47,607 bases of DNA from Gemmatimonadota bacterium (GTDB lineage Bacteria > Gemmatimonadota > Gemmatimonadetes > Gemmatimonadales > GWC2-71-9): NCBI GenBank assembly GCA_003221035.1, contig QHUB01000031.1, forward strand, positions 1-47,607, written 5' to 3'. Shown one piece after another: positions 8,535 through 15,816 of the stretch. How positions within the stretch are numbered: the first letter of the stretch is position 1; the number at the start of each line of letters is the position of its first letter. The notes under the pieces are model-generated. The model worked only from the letters and a program-made list of their open reading frames with translations, was not told where the DNA came from and ran no database searches. Position numbers and translations under genes: made by a program.

Positions 8535-8563
8535 TTGCCCGACACTTTGATGGAGGCTACGAT
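8535..8563 (+). promoter_or_regulatory. Candidate sigma70-type promoter for the gene at 8592
   Basis: TTGCCC (8535-8540), a 17-base spacer and TACGAT (8558-8563) sit in the 64-base gap after the peroxiredoxin gene and about 28 bases before the next ATG. Four of six -35 bases and five of six -10 bases fit the consensus. Read by eye only. Confidence 0.4.
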
Positions 8564-8591
8564 AGACGCCCCACTGCAATCCGGAGGCTAA

Positions 8592-9155
8592 ATGACCGCG
8601 CTGTCCGCCCTGTGGCTGCCGATCCTCGTCTCGGCCGTGGCGGTGTTCGTCGTCAGCTCCATCATCCACATGACCCCGCTGTGGCATCAGACCGACTATC
8701 CGCGCTCCCCGCAGGAAGACCGCGTGATGGACGCCCTGCGGCCGCTGGGATTACCGCCCGGCGATTACTTGATGCCCCGGCCCGCGAACACCGCGGAGAT
8801 GCGCTCGCCCGCGTTTCAGGAGAAGATGAAGCGCGGTCCGCGCGTGCTCATGACGATCATGCCGCCCTGGAGCGGCTCGATGGCGTCGAACCTGTCGCAG
8901 TGGTTCGCCTACTGCATCGTCGTGAGCGGGTTTGCCGCCTTCATCGCCGGATCGGCGATTCCGCCTGGCTCGCCGCCATTCACCGCCTTGTGCCGGTTCG
9001 CCGGGACGACAGCGTTTCTGGGCTATGTGCTCGCGCTGTGGCAGATGTCGATCTGGTATCGCCGCTCGTGGATGATGACTTTCAAGGCGACGTTCGACGG
9101 CATCGTCTTCGCGGTGCTGACATGCGCCGTGTTTACATGGATGTGGCCGCACTGA
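8592..9155 (+). CDS. Hypothetical four-helix membrane protein
   Basis: 187 residues; the ATG has GGAGG (8583-8587) at good spacing. TM helices lie at about residues 7-26, 103-122, 132-152 and 164-183. Between the first two is a soluble loop with HMTPLWHQTDYPRSPQEDRVMDAL and MPRPANTAEM, and a MTIMPPW turn. I do not recognise a named family, and no catalytic motif is evident. The gene end overlaps the start of the polysaccharide deacetylase by 34 bases (19 if the later ATG is used), so the two are probably co-translated. Confidence 0.8.
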   Translation: MTALSALWLPILVSAVAVFVVSSIIHMTPLWHQTDYPRSPQEDRVMDALRPLGLPPGDYLMPRPANTAEMRSPAFQEKMKRGPRVLMTIMPPWSGSMASNLSQWFAYCIVVSGFAAFIAGSAIPPGSPPFTALCRFAGTTAFLGYVLALWQMSIWYRRSWMMTFKATFDGIVFAVLTCAVFTWMWPH

Positions 9156-10036
9156 CCCAGACGCCTGTGTTGTGCTATCACCGCATCGGCGGCCCGCTCG
9201 AGCTCGGCGTCACGCGCGTGGGCCGTTCGGTCTTTGCTCGTCAGATGACGGCGCTGGCGCGGGCCGGCTGGCGGACGGTCTCATTGGATGAATTCCCACG
9301 CACGACAGACGACGCGCGACCTAGGTTCTTGCTGACCTTCGACGACGGTTACGAATCTCTGGCGCAAAACGCCTACCCCGTCCTCGCCGACCTGGGCTTC
9401 ACGGCAACCACGTTCCTGATCACCGATCACATCGGCAAGACAAACACCTGGGACGTTCGATACACATGGAATCGCCTCGAGCATCTCTCGTGGGGCCAGA
9501 TAGAGGATTGGTGCGCCCGCGGCTTTGAGTTTGCGTCACATGGTGCGACGCACCGGCGGCTGACCTGGCTCGACGACCAGACTGCTGAAGCTGAGTTGAA
9601 GGGCTCTCGGGACGTTCTGGTGGCTCGGCTGGGTGCTGAAGCCGGAAGGGGAATCGCCTACCCATTCGGCGCGGTAGACGGCCGAATCATGCGAATCGCC
9701 CAGCAGGCTGGCTACGAGGTGGGATTCGGGGGCGTTCGCGGTAACGGTGACACGCTCAACCAGCCGCGGGTGCCGGTCTACGTCTGGGACCTTGGGGACA
9801 TCCCCTACGGCCTGCGAACCGATGCCCTCGGTGCAGCTGGCCGGTTCGTTGCACATGCGGCCAATCGGTGTGCCGTGGGAACGAGTGTGATGCTAAAACT
9901 GAAAAGGCGGAGGGAGATGGGAGATGCCCGTGACGTTGCACCCGAGCGTACATCTCACTTCTCCCGTCTCCCCGTTAGACAAAGAACCGCGCGGCCACCG
10001 GAATCAGCTGCGGATGCCGCATCAACGCCTGGGTGA
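9122..10036 (+). CDS. Polysaccharide deacetylase family protein (NodB-like)
   Basis: 304 residues from the ATG at 9122 (an ATG at 9137 is an alternative). NodB-type motifs are complete: TPVLCYHRIGG near the start, LTFDDGYES (Asp74, Asp75) and SHGATH (His140, His144) for metal and catalysis, and AYPFGAVDGR as the substrate-loop motif. It would remove acetyl groups from N-acetyl sugars of an envelope polysaccharide or peptidoglycan. There is no signal peptide, so it is either cytosolic or exported otherwise. The last 45 residues, after VMLKLKRRRE, look like read-through: they are encoded by inverted heptad repeats (9912-9972) and overlap the 3' end of the opposite gene by 62 bases, so the original stop has probably been lost. 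Confidence 0.87.
   Translation: MRRVYMDVAALTQTPVLCYHRIGGPLELGVTRVGRSVFARQMTALARAGWRTVSLDEFPRTTDDARPRFLLTFDDGYESLAQNAYPVLADLGFTATTFLITDHIGKTNTWDVRYTWNRLEHLSWGQIEDWCARGFEFASHGATHRRLTWLDDQTAEAELKGSRDVLVARLGAEAGRGIAYPFGAVDGRIMRIAQQAGYEVGFGGVRGNGDTLNQPRVPVYVWDLGDIPYGLRTDALGAAGRFVAHAANRCAVGTSVMLKLKRRREMGDARDVAPERTSHFSRLPVRQRTARPPESAADAASTPG
9912..9972. repeat. Inverted heptad repeats at a convergent gene end
   Basis: Two GGGAGAT heptads at 9912-9925 face three heptads on the other strand at 9952-9972 (reading GGGAGAC, GGGAGAA, GTGAGAT in the minus direction). The 13-base arms pair with a single G-U wobble, forming a strong RNA hairpin around a 26-base centre. It overlaps the 3' end of the polysaccharide deacetylase gene and lies 2 bases beyond the end of the opposing oxidoreductase gene, so it could help terminate either transcript. 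It has the same period as the heptad tracts inside hisS, proS and purL. Confidence 0.7.
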
Positions 10037-11150
10037 AAATGCGGCCCAGCGTGCGCTTCTCGGGCGCGATCTTGCTGACCGTTCGCGCCAGCGAATTCAG
10101 AAACTCATCGTCCATGGTCTCGAGCGCATGCTTGATCCGGTAGTACTTCAGGTGGTCTTCGCCGAGTAACTCCATCCAGGCATGATGGTAGGCGGCGAGC
10201 CGGCGCGCGCTCGTGTCCCGCGCGCGGATAGCCGCGGCGGCCGTGTGGCCCGCGAGCCGGCCGGCTTTCATCGCGTTGGTGATTCCACCACCCGACAAGG
10301 GATTGATCATGTGACCGGCGTCGCCCGCCACCATCACTCCGTCGGTATAGGTCTGCTTGATCGTCGTATGCACGATGACGCCGCCGACGGTATAGCCGGT
10401 GCGGATGCCCCCGGGGAACCGGCGTGCGACCCAATCATCGAGGTATTGCCGCGCGTTGCGGCCGTCCGATTTCAACGCCACGATGCCAAGTCCCACGTTC
10501 GCGACGCCGACGCCCTTCGGGAAAATCCACGCATATCCGCCTGGCGCGATAGCCCTACTGAACTGCAGGTAGATCGCATCCGCATTGATGTCGATGTCCT
10601 GGAGCACGTACTGCGCGCATGACTCCATGTCGCGCGCCGGAACGCGCGTATCCAGTCCTGCCCAGCGGCCGACCATCGTTTCGACGCCGTCCGCGCCAAT
10701 GACGATCCGGGCGCGATACAGGTCCTCGCGCCCCCGCTCTTTGACGCGCACGTGCCAGCGTGCGTCCCCGTTGCGGCTCATCGCCGTCGCTTCGGCGCCC
10801 ACGAGCACCTGCGCTCCCTCCCGCGCCGCTTCTGCCGCGAGGAAGGCATCGAATCGCGTGCGATCGAGAATCCAGCCGAGTCCCGAATTGGCGAGGACCA
10901 CCTGGGTGTCGTCAGGCGCTTCGAAGATCACGTCCCTGATTCGACGCGAAACCCAGTCGGCGCCGTCGGGATTGGCAAACTCGCGCAATCCCGCATCGCC
11001 CACTCCCTCGGCGCAGCGCACGGGCGCTCCGACCGCGCGGTCGCGTTCGAGCAGCACGACGTCCAGCTCGGGCGCCGCCTGCTTGGCGCACCACGCCGCG
11101 ACGGCCCCAGCCGGTCCGGCGCCGACAACGAGGACGTCAACGTCCGGCAT
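9975..11150 (-). CDS. FAD-dependent oxidoreductase, geranylgeranyl reductase family
   Basis: 391 residues. The Rossmann FAD motif VGAGPAG is at 9-15, the ribose-binding acid in LLERD at about 35, and the second FAD motif GDAGHMINPLSGGGI at about 275-290. RCAEGVG at 45-51 carries the Cys (Cys46) conserved in archaeal and plant geranylgeranyl reductases, and the PGGYAWIFPKG and ANVGLG segments also fit. The family hydrogenates isoprenoid chains (chlorophyll, archaeal lipids, menaquinone side chains). No photosynthesis or archaeal-lipid gene is in view, so menaquinone or another polyprenyl substrate is a guess. It is the second gene of a unit with a ferredoxin that overlaps its start by 14 bases, a likely electron donor. 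Confidence 0.85.
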   Translation of the reverse strand: MPDVDVLVVGAGPAGAVAAWCAKQAAPELDVVLLERDRAVGAPVRCAEGVGDAGLREFANPDGADWVSRRIRDVIFEAPDDTQVVLANSGLGWILDRTRFDAFLAAEAAREGAQVLVGAEATAMSRNGDARWHVRVKERGREDLYRARIVIGADGVETMVGRWAGLDTRVPARDMESCAQYVLQDIDINADAIYLQFSRAIAPGGYAWIFPKGVGVANVGLGIVALKSDGRNARQYLDDWVARRFPGGIRTGYTVGGVIVHTTIKQTYTDGVMVAGDAGHMINPLSGGGITNAMKAGRLAGHTAAAAIRARDTSARRLAAYHHAWMELLGEDHLKYYRIKHALETMDDEFLNSLARTVSKIAPEKRTLGRIFTQALMRHPQLIPVAARFFV

Positions 11151-11379
11151 GACTGGGAGTCAGGAGTCGGGAATCTGGAGTCAGGGGTGTCATCGCCAGC
11201 GCGCCCACCGGGCAGGGAGCGACGCACTTCTCACAGCCGGTGCATGTCGCATCGTCGACCGTGAGGATGTTTAACTCCAAATGGATCGCTTCTGGTGGGC
11301 AGAGGGGTAAACAGAGGCCGCAACGGTCGCACACCGCGAGGTCCACTACAGCGATTGTGTCGGGCGTCACGCGACGCAT
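11137..11379 (-). CDS. 2x[4Fe-4S] ferredoxin
   Basis: 80 residues from the ATG at 11379. There are two cluster motifs: Cys17, 20, 23, 27 (CDRCGLCLPLCP) and Cys46, 49, 52, 56 (CTGCEKCVAPCP), so both [4Fe-4S] sites are complete. It would carry low-potential electrons in the cytosol, probably to the flavoprotein encoded just downstream. The last 17 residues (TPLTPDSRLLTPS and so on) are encoded by heptad repeats at 11155-11189 and look like an added tail replacing the original end. No Shine-Dalgarno is visible; a good promoter ends seven bases before the ATG, suggesting a leaderless mRNA. Confidence 0.9.
   Translation of the reverse strand: MRRVTPDTIAVVDLAVCDRCGLCLPLCPPEAIHLELNILTVDDATCTGCEKCVAPCPVGALAMTPLTPDSRLLTPSHAGR
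11155..11189. repeat. Heptad tract at the ferredoxin 3' end
   Basis: Consecutive 7-base units GGGAGTC, AGGAGTC, GGGAATC, TGGAGTC, AGGGGTG on the plus strand, antisense to the ferredoxin C-terminal codons and just upstream of the ATG of the FAD oxidoreductase. It could influence the ribosome site of the downstream gene. Confidence 0.85.
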
Positions 11380-11386
11380 GGGCGAA

Positions 11387-11415
11387 AGGCTAGCCGAGCC
11401 GTTTCGGGCCGTCAA
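11387..11415 (-). promoter_or_regulatory. Promoter of the ferredoxin/oxidoreductase unit
   Basis: On the minus strand: TTGACG (11415-11410), 17-base spacer, TAGCCT (11392-11387), then seven bases to the ATG at 11379. Five of six -35 bases match the consensus. A start site seven or so bases after the -10 would coincide with the ATG, that is, a leaderless transcript. Confidence 0.55.
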
Positions 11416-11424
11416 GCTTCATCC

Positions 11425-11453
11425 TTGCTTGGGGTTACGCATTTCATTACCTT
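11425..11453 (+). promoter_or_regulatory. Candidate promoter of the mreB cluster
   Basis: TTGCTT (11425-11430), 17-base spacer and TACCTT (11448-11453), about 45 bases before the GTG at 11498. It lies in the 118-base gap shared with the divergent ferredoxin promoter. The -10 resembles others in this window (TAGCCT, TAACCT). Confidence 0.38.
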
Positions 11454-11497
11454 GTGCGCGTTCGGAGTCCCGCCAAACACTTTTTACCGACGATCAC

Positions 11498-12541
11498 GTG
11501 CCACCACGCTGGCTGAATTTCAAAATGGGTGCCTGGAGTCCGGCGAACGAAATCGCCGTTGATCTTGGTACCGCTAATACACTCGTCTACGTGCGCGGCG
11601 AGGGGATCGTGCTCAACGAACCCTCCGTCGTCGCCATCGAAAAAGCCACCGGAAAAGTGAAAGGCATCGGTCTCGAAGCCAAGCGCATGCTCGGCCGCAC
11701 GCCCGATGGCGTGCTCGCCGTGCGTCCGTTGAAGGACGGCGTGATCGCCGACTTCGACGTGACCGAGAAGATGCTGCGCTTTTTCCTGAAGACCATCATC
11801 GATCGCCACCTGTTTCGGGTTCGTCCCAAAGTGATCGTCTGCGTCCCTTCCGGGATCACCGAAGTCGAGAAGCGCGCGGTGCGCGACTCGGCGCAGTCGG
11901 CCGGCGCGAAAGAAGTCTACATGGTCGCCGAGCCGATGGCGGCCGCGATCGGCGTCGGGCTGCCCGTCGAGACCCCGACCGGCAACATGGTGATCGACAT
12001 CGGCGGCGGCACGACGGAGATCGCGGTGATCGCGCTGTCGGGGATCGTGTCCGACACCTCGATTCGCACGGGTGGCGACGAGCTCGATCAGGCGATCGTG
12101 CAGTTCATGCGCAAGAATTACAACCTGCTCATCGGTGAGCCGACGGCGGAGCAGATCAAGATTCAGATCGGGTCCGCGGCGCCGGTCGGCGAAGAGCGGG
12201 AGATGGAAGTGAAAGGCCGCGACCTCGTGTCGGGCATTCCGAAGATCGTGCGCGTGCACTCGAGCGAGATCCGCGAGGCGGTGCAGGAGCCGATCCAGCA
12301 GATCGTGGATGCGGTGCGCCGCGCGCTCGAGATCACGCCGCCCGAGCTCGCGTCGGACATCGTCGATCGCGGGATCGTCATGACGGGTGGCGGTGCGCTG
12401 ATCCGCGGGCTCGACCTGCTGCTGCAGCAAGAGACCGGGTTGCCGATCCACCTGGACGAAGATCCCATGACCTGCGTGGTGCGTGGGGCGGGGCGCATCC
12501 TCGACGCCCCGGAGAAGTACCGCAACGTCCTGACCACATAG
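11498..12541 (+). CDS. mreB: Rod shape-determining protein MreB
   Basis: Bacterial actin that forms membrane-bound filaments directing lateral wall synthesis. The actin-fold motifs are present: phosphate 1 AVDLGTANTLVYV, phosphate 2 VIDIGGGTTEIAVIA and the adenosine motif IVMTGGGALIRGLD. The GTG at 11498 gives 347 residues and an N-terminal PPRWLNF segment suited to the amphipathic membrane anchor. The ATG at 11525 (338 residues, MGAWSPANEIAV) is the alternative; neither has a Shine-Dalgarno. mreC starts 4 bases after the stop. First gene of a complete mreB-mreC-mreD-mrdA-rodA cluster. Confidence 0.96.
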   Translation: MPPRWLNFKMGAWSPANEIAVDLGTANTLVYVRGEGIVLNEPSVVAIEKATGKVKGIGLEAKRMLGRTPDGVLAVRPLKDGVIADFDVTEKMLRFFLKTIIDRHLFRVRPKVIVCVPSGITEVEKRAVRDSAQSAGAKEVYMVAEPMAAAIGVGLPVETPTGNMVIDIGGGTTEIAVIALSGIVSDTSIRTGGDELDQAIVQFMRKNYNLLIGEPTAEQIKIQIGSAAPVGEEREMEVKGRDLVSGIPKIVRVHSSEIREAVQEPIQQIVDAVRRALEITPPELASDIVDRGIVMTGGGALIRGLDLLLQQETGLPIHLDEDPMTCVVRGAGRILDAPEKYRNVLTT

Positions 12542-12545
12542 TCGC

Positions 12546-13421
12546 ATGGCGATCGGAACGGATCGCTATGCGTCCCGGGGCGACACGCTGCTATTCCTTG
12601 CCTGCGTGGGGTTGTCGATTGCGGCGCTCAGTATCCCCGATCAATGGCGCGATCCGCTCGCGCAGGGCCTGCGACAGAGCGTGCTGGCGCCGTTCCTCTT
12701 TCTGCAACGCCAAACCGAGCTGCTCGCCGCGGCGCGCTATCGCTACGACGACGTCGTGGCGCAGCGCGACTCCGTGGCGCTCGCGGCGACGTTTCTGCCT
12801 GAGCTGCGCAGCGAAAACGCGCGCCTCCGCGGCCTCCTGGGTCTCGGCCAGCGGCTGGGCGGCGGCTACGTCTCCGCCGAAATCCTGCACCAGCCCGAGC
12901 CCACCAATCCGCTCAGCTTCGTTGTGTCAGCCGGCAAGAAAGAAGGCGTGCGGCAGCTGTCGGCCGTCGTCAGTCCCGAGGGTCTCGTCGGGCTGGTGGC
13001 TTCGGTGGACGAGCATACCAGCGTCGTCCTCAGCTGGGCGCACCCCGAATTCCGGGCCAGCGCCATCGCGATCGACGGAAGCATAGTGGGCATCGCCGCG
13101 CCGCACGGCGCCGAAGGGCCAAAGGTCTGGCTGCTCGAGCTCCAGGGTGTGCTCTATCGCACGCGCGTACCCAATGGGACGGTCATCGTCACCTCTGGAC
13201 TCGGCGGCGTGTTTCCTCGCGGCATTCCGATCGGCACCGTGATCGACACCGCGGCCGTGGAGCAGGGCTGGGGCCGGACGTATCTCGTGCGTCCGGCGAT
13301 TCATCCGGCCGAGCTGTCGCACGTGATGATTCTGACGACGCCGCGACAGGCGGGGTCGGACTTGAGGAACGCGTTCACGGTGCCACAAGACAGTCTGCCA
13401 CCGGTCGAGCCGCCACGATGA
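12546..13421 (+). CDS. mreC: Rod shape-determining protein MreC
   Basis: 291 residues. One N-terminal membrane helix (about 14-31, LLFLACVGLSIAALSI), then a coiled coil at about 55-100 (ARYRYDDVVAQRDSVAL... LRSENARLRGLL), then a beta-rich periplasmic domain with FVVSAGKKEGVRQLSAVVSPEGLVG and VTSGLGGVFPRGIPIGTV, all standard for MreC. It links MreB/MreD to PBP2 in the elongasome. The last four bases overlap mreD (ATGA), so expression is coupled. Confidence 0.94.
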   Translation: MAIGTDRYASRGDTLLFLACVGLSIAALSIPDQWRDPLAQGLRQSVLAPFLFLQRQTELLAAARYRYDDVVAQRDSVALAATFLPELRSENARLRGLLGLGQRLGGGYVSAEILHQPEPTNPLSFVVSAGKKEGVRQLSAVVSPEGLVGLVASVDEHTSVVLSWAHPEFRASAIAIDGSIVGIAAPHGAEGPKVWLLELQGVLYRTRVPNGTVIVTSGLGGVFPRGIPIGTVIDTAAVEQGWGRTYLVRPAIHPAELSHVMILTTPRQAGSDLRNAFTVPQDSLPPVEPPR

Positions 13422-13933
13422 GACGTACCGACCGCTATCGCTATCCCATCATCATGACGGTGCTGGTGCTGCTGCAGTTCACGCTGCGCAGTCACCTCGG
13501 CGGCGATCGTGTCGCGCCCGATTTCCTGCTGCTCGCGCTCCTGATCTACACGATTCGCGCCGAGCCGGGAAAGAGCGCGGCGGCGGGATTCATCATCGGC
13601 TTGCTGCGCGATGCGATGACGGTCGTCAGCTTCGGCGCGGGCGCGCTCGCCCATACGCTCGTCGGGTTCGCGTCGTCCTGGGCGAAAGCCGTGTTCTTCG
13701 CCGAGCACGTGTTCGTGAAAGGCTGTCTGTTCTTCGCCGGCACGTGGCTCCGCAACTTCATCATCCTGGCCGTGTCCGGCAAACTGCAGGGCTCGCAGGT
13801 GGCGTGGGAGCTCCTCGTCTGGTCGCCGCTCCAGGGGCTGACGACCGCGCTCGTCGGCGTCACGGTGCTGTGGTTCTTCCGCGGCTGGCTCTCGCCGCGG
13901 CGGCCCGGCGCGCTGGGCGGGGTGTCCGCGTGA
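13418..13933 (+). CDS. mreD: Rod shape-determining protein MreD
   Basis: 171 residues, about five membrane helices, with the typical start RYPIIMTVLVLLQFTLRSHLGGDRVAPDFLLLALL and a GFIIGLLRDAM segment. It is a poorly conserved integral membrane partner of MreC and PBP2; the identification rests on topology, size and position between mreC and mrdA. The start overlaps the mreC stop by 4 bases and its own stop overlaps the GTG of mrdA (GTGA). Confidence 0.9.
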   Translation: MRRTDRYRYPIIMTVLVLLQFTLRSHLGGDRVAPDFLLLALLIYTIRAEPGKSAAAGFIIGLLRDAMTVVSFGAGALAHTLVGFASSWAKAVFFAEHVFVKGCLFFAGTWLRNFIILAVSGKLQGSQVAWELLVWSPLQGLTTALVGVTVLWFFRGWLSPRRPGALGGVSA

Positions 13934-15816
13934 ACGCGTTCCATCCACACCTGCTCGATCGCCGGCTCGGCACCGCGCGGACGGCGGTGTGGATCGTGCT
14001 CGGCGTTCTCGTGATGGCGTTTTTCCGCACGCAAATCCTGGGACACGGCAAGTATCAGCTGCAATCCGAGACCAATCGCCTGCGGCCCATTCCGTTGCCG
14101 GCGCCACGCGGCGTCATCTACGACCGCACCGGCCACGTCCTGGCGGAGAACGTGCCGGGCTATACGGTGTCGCTCCTGCCCGGTCCCGAAGCGAACCTGC
14201 GCTCGACGCTCGCGCGGATCGCGTCGATCGCGAACCTCGACAGCGCCGCCATCGAGCACGTGCTCCAGCGCGCGCGTCGCGCGCCCTATCAGCCGGCGCT
14301 CGTGTTGGGTGATGCGCCGTTCAGCGTCGTGTCGGCGCTCGAGGAACGGCGTGTCGCGATTCCGGGCTTGCTCATTCAGGCTGAGCCCAAGCGCTACTAC
14401 CCCGACACCGCCGTGCTCGCGCATCTCATCGGCTACGTCGGCGAAGTCACGGAAGGCGAACGAGGCACAAAGCGGTTTGCGAACATTCGCCTGGGCGGCA
14501 TCGTCGGCAAGGACGGACTCGAGCGCGAGTACGACGATACGCTGCGTGGCGCGGAGGGCGTGCGGTTCGTGGAAGTGAGCGCGCGCGGACAGATGGTGCG
14601 GGACGCGGAGGCGGCCGCCAATCTCGCGCCGGTCCCGGGGATCGATCTCCACACCACCATCGATCTCGACCTCCAGAAATACATCTCATCAATTTTTCCG
14701 ATCGGGCAGCGCGGCGCCGTCATCGCGCTGAACCCGAATACGGGTGAAATTCTCGCCCTCTACAGTGCGCCCGGCTTCGATCCCAACGCCTTCGTTGGCG
14801 GCGTGCCGGCGCCGTACTGGCGCGCGCTCAACGAAAGTCCCGCGCACCCGCTGCTCGACCGCGCGATTCAGGCGCGGTATCCTCCCGGCTCGACCTGGAA
14901 GCTCGCGGTGGCCGCGATGGCGCTGAAGCGCGGCATCGTCGGCCCGCGCAGCCGAATGCCGATCCCGTGCCGCGGCGGCCTCCAGTACGGCAATCGCTTT
15001 TTCCGCTGCTGGGACGCGCACGGTCACGGCGACCTGACGCTGTCGCAAGCGATCGCGCAGAGCTGCGACGTCTACTTCTATCAGCTCGGTATCAAACTGG
15101 GCGTCTCCTCGCTGCTCGAGGATGCGAACGCGTGGGGCTTTCGTGGCCGCACCGGCATCGACCTGCCGGGCGAGATTCCGTCCGAGTTTCCGACCGGCCT
15201 CGAGTACTACGATCGCCTCTACGGCCCGCGGCGCTGGACGTCGGCGGTGGCGCTGAACCTCGCCATCGGGCAGGGCGAGAACGCGCAGACGCTGGTGCAG
15301 ATGGTGAGGCTCTATCAGCAGCTCGCCAGTGACGGCCGCCTGCGTGTTCCGTTCGTGGTTCGGCCGGCCACAACCTCTGCCCAGAACGTTTCACTGGACA
15401 TCAGTGCCGACCAGCTCTCGACCTTGCGCCAGGCGATGATCGCGGTCGTAGAGCAGGGGACCGCGCGGGGCTCGCGCCTCGCGAACCTCACGATCGCCGG
15501 AAAGACCGGCACGGCACAGAATCCGCACGGCCTCGATCACGGGTGGTTCATCGCGTTTGCGCCGGCGGACAAGCCGGAGATCGTGATCGGCGCGATCATC
15601 GAGTTCGCCCGGCACGGCACCGTCGTGGCTCCGCTCGTCACACGCGCGATCGCGCACTACCTCGGCATTGATGAGCACGCTGCGGCGACCCTGCGGGTGA
15701 CGGTGCCAAACGATTCGGCGCCGACGCCGTTCCAGCTCCCGACGCTTCCGGATTCGACGGCGGACACCACAACGGCCAGAGTCGACAGTGTTATCCCGCG
15801 CACGCCCACTCGATAA
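13930..15816 (+). CDS. mrdA: Penicillin-binding protein 2 (PBP2)
   Basis: 628 residues from the GTG overlapping the mreD stop. One N-terminal membrane helix (about 15-35), the pedestal domain (LPAPRGVIYDRTGHVLAENVPGY), then the transpeptidase domain with SxxK Ser321-Thr-Trp-Lys324, SxD motif Ser378-Cys-Asp380, and KTGTAQ from Lys525. All catalytic residues are present. It crosslinks peptidoglycan during cell elongation, working with RodA, whose gene overlaps it by 29 bases. The C-terminal 60 residues (after HYLGIDE) are a Pro/Thr/Asp-rich tail and are probably disordered. Confidence 0.95.
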   Translation: MNAFHPHLLDRRLGTARTAVWIVLGVLVMAFFRTQILGHGKYQLQSETNRLRPIPLPAPRGVIYDRTGHVLAENVPGYTVSLLPGPEANLRSTLARIASIANLDSAAIEHVLQRARRAPYQPALVLGDAPFSVVSALEERRVAIPGLLIQAEPKRYYPDTAVLAHLIGYVGEVTEGERGTKRFANIRLGGIVGKDGLEREYDDTLRGAEGVRFVEVSARGQMVRDAEAAANLAPVPGIDLHTTIDLDLQKYISSIFPIGQRGAVIALNPNTGEILALYSAPGFDPNAFVGGVPAPYWRALNESPAHPLLDRAIQARYPPGSTWKLAVAAMALKRGIVGPRSRMPIPCRGGLQYGNRFFRCWDAHGHGDLTLSQAIAQSCDVYFYQLGIKLGVSSLLEDANAWGFRGRTGIDLPGEIPSEFPTGLEYYDRLYGPRRWTSAVALNLAIGQGENAQTLVQMVRLYQQLASDGRLRVPFVVRPATTSAQNVSLDISADQLSTLRQAMIAVVEQGTARGSRLANLTIAGKTGTAQNPHGLDHGWFIAFAPADKPEIVIGAIIEFARHGTVVAPLVTRAIAHYLGIDEHAAATLRVTVPNDSAPTPFQLPTLPDSTADTTTARVDSVIPRTPTR

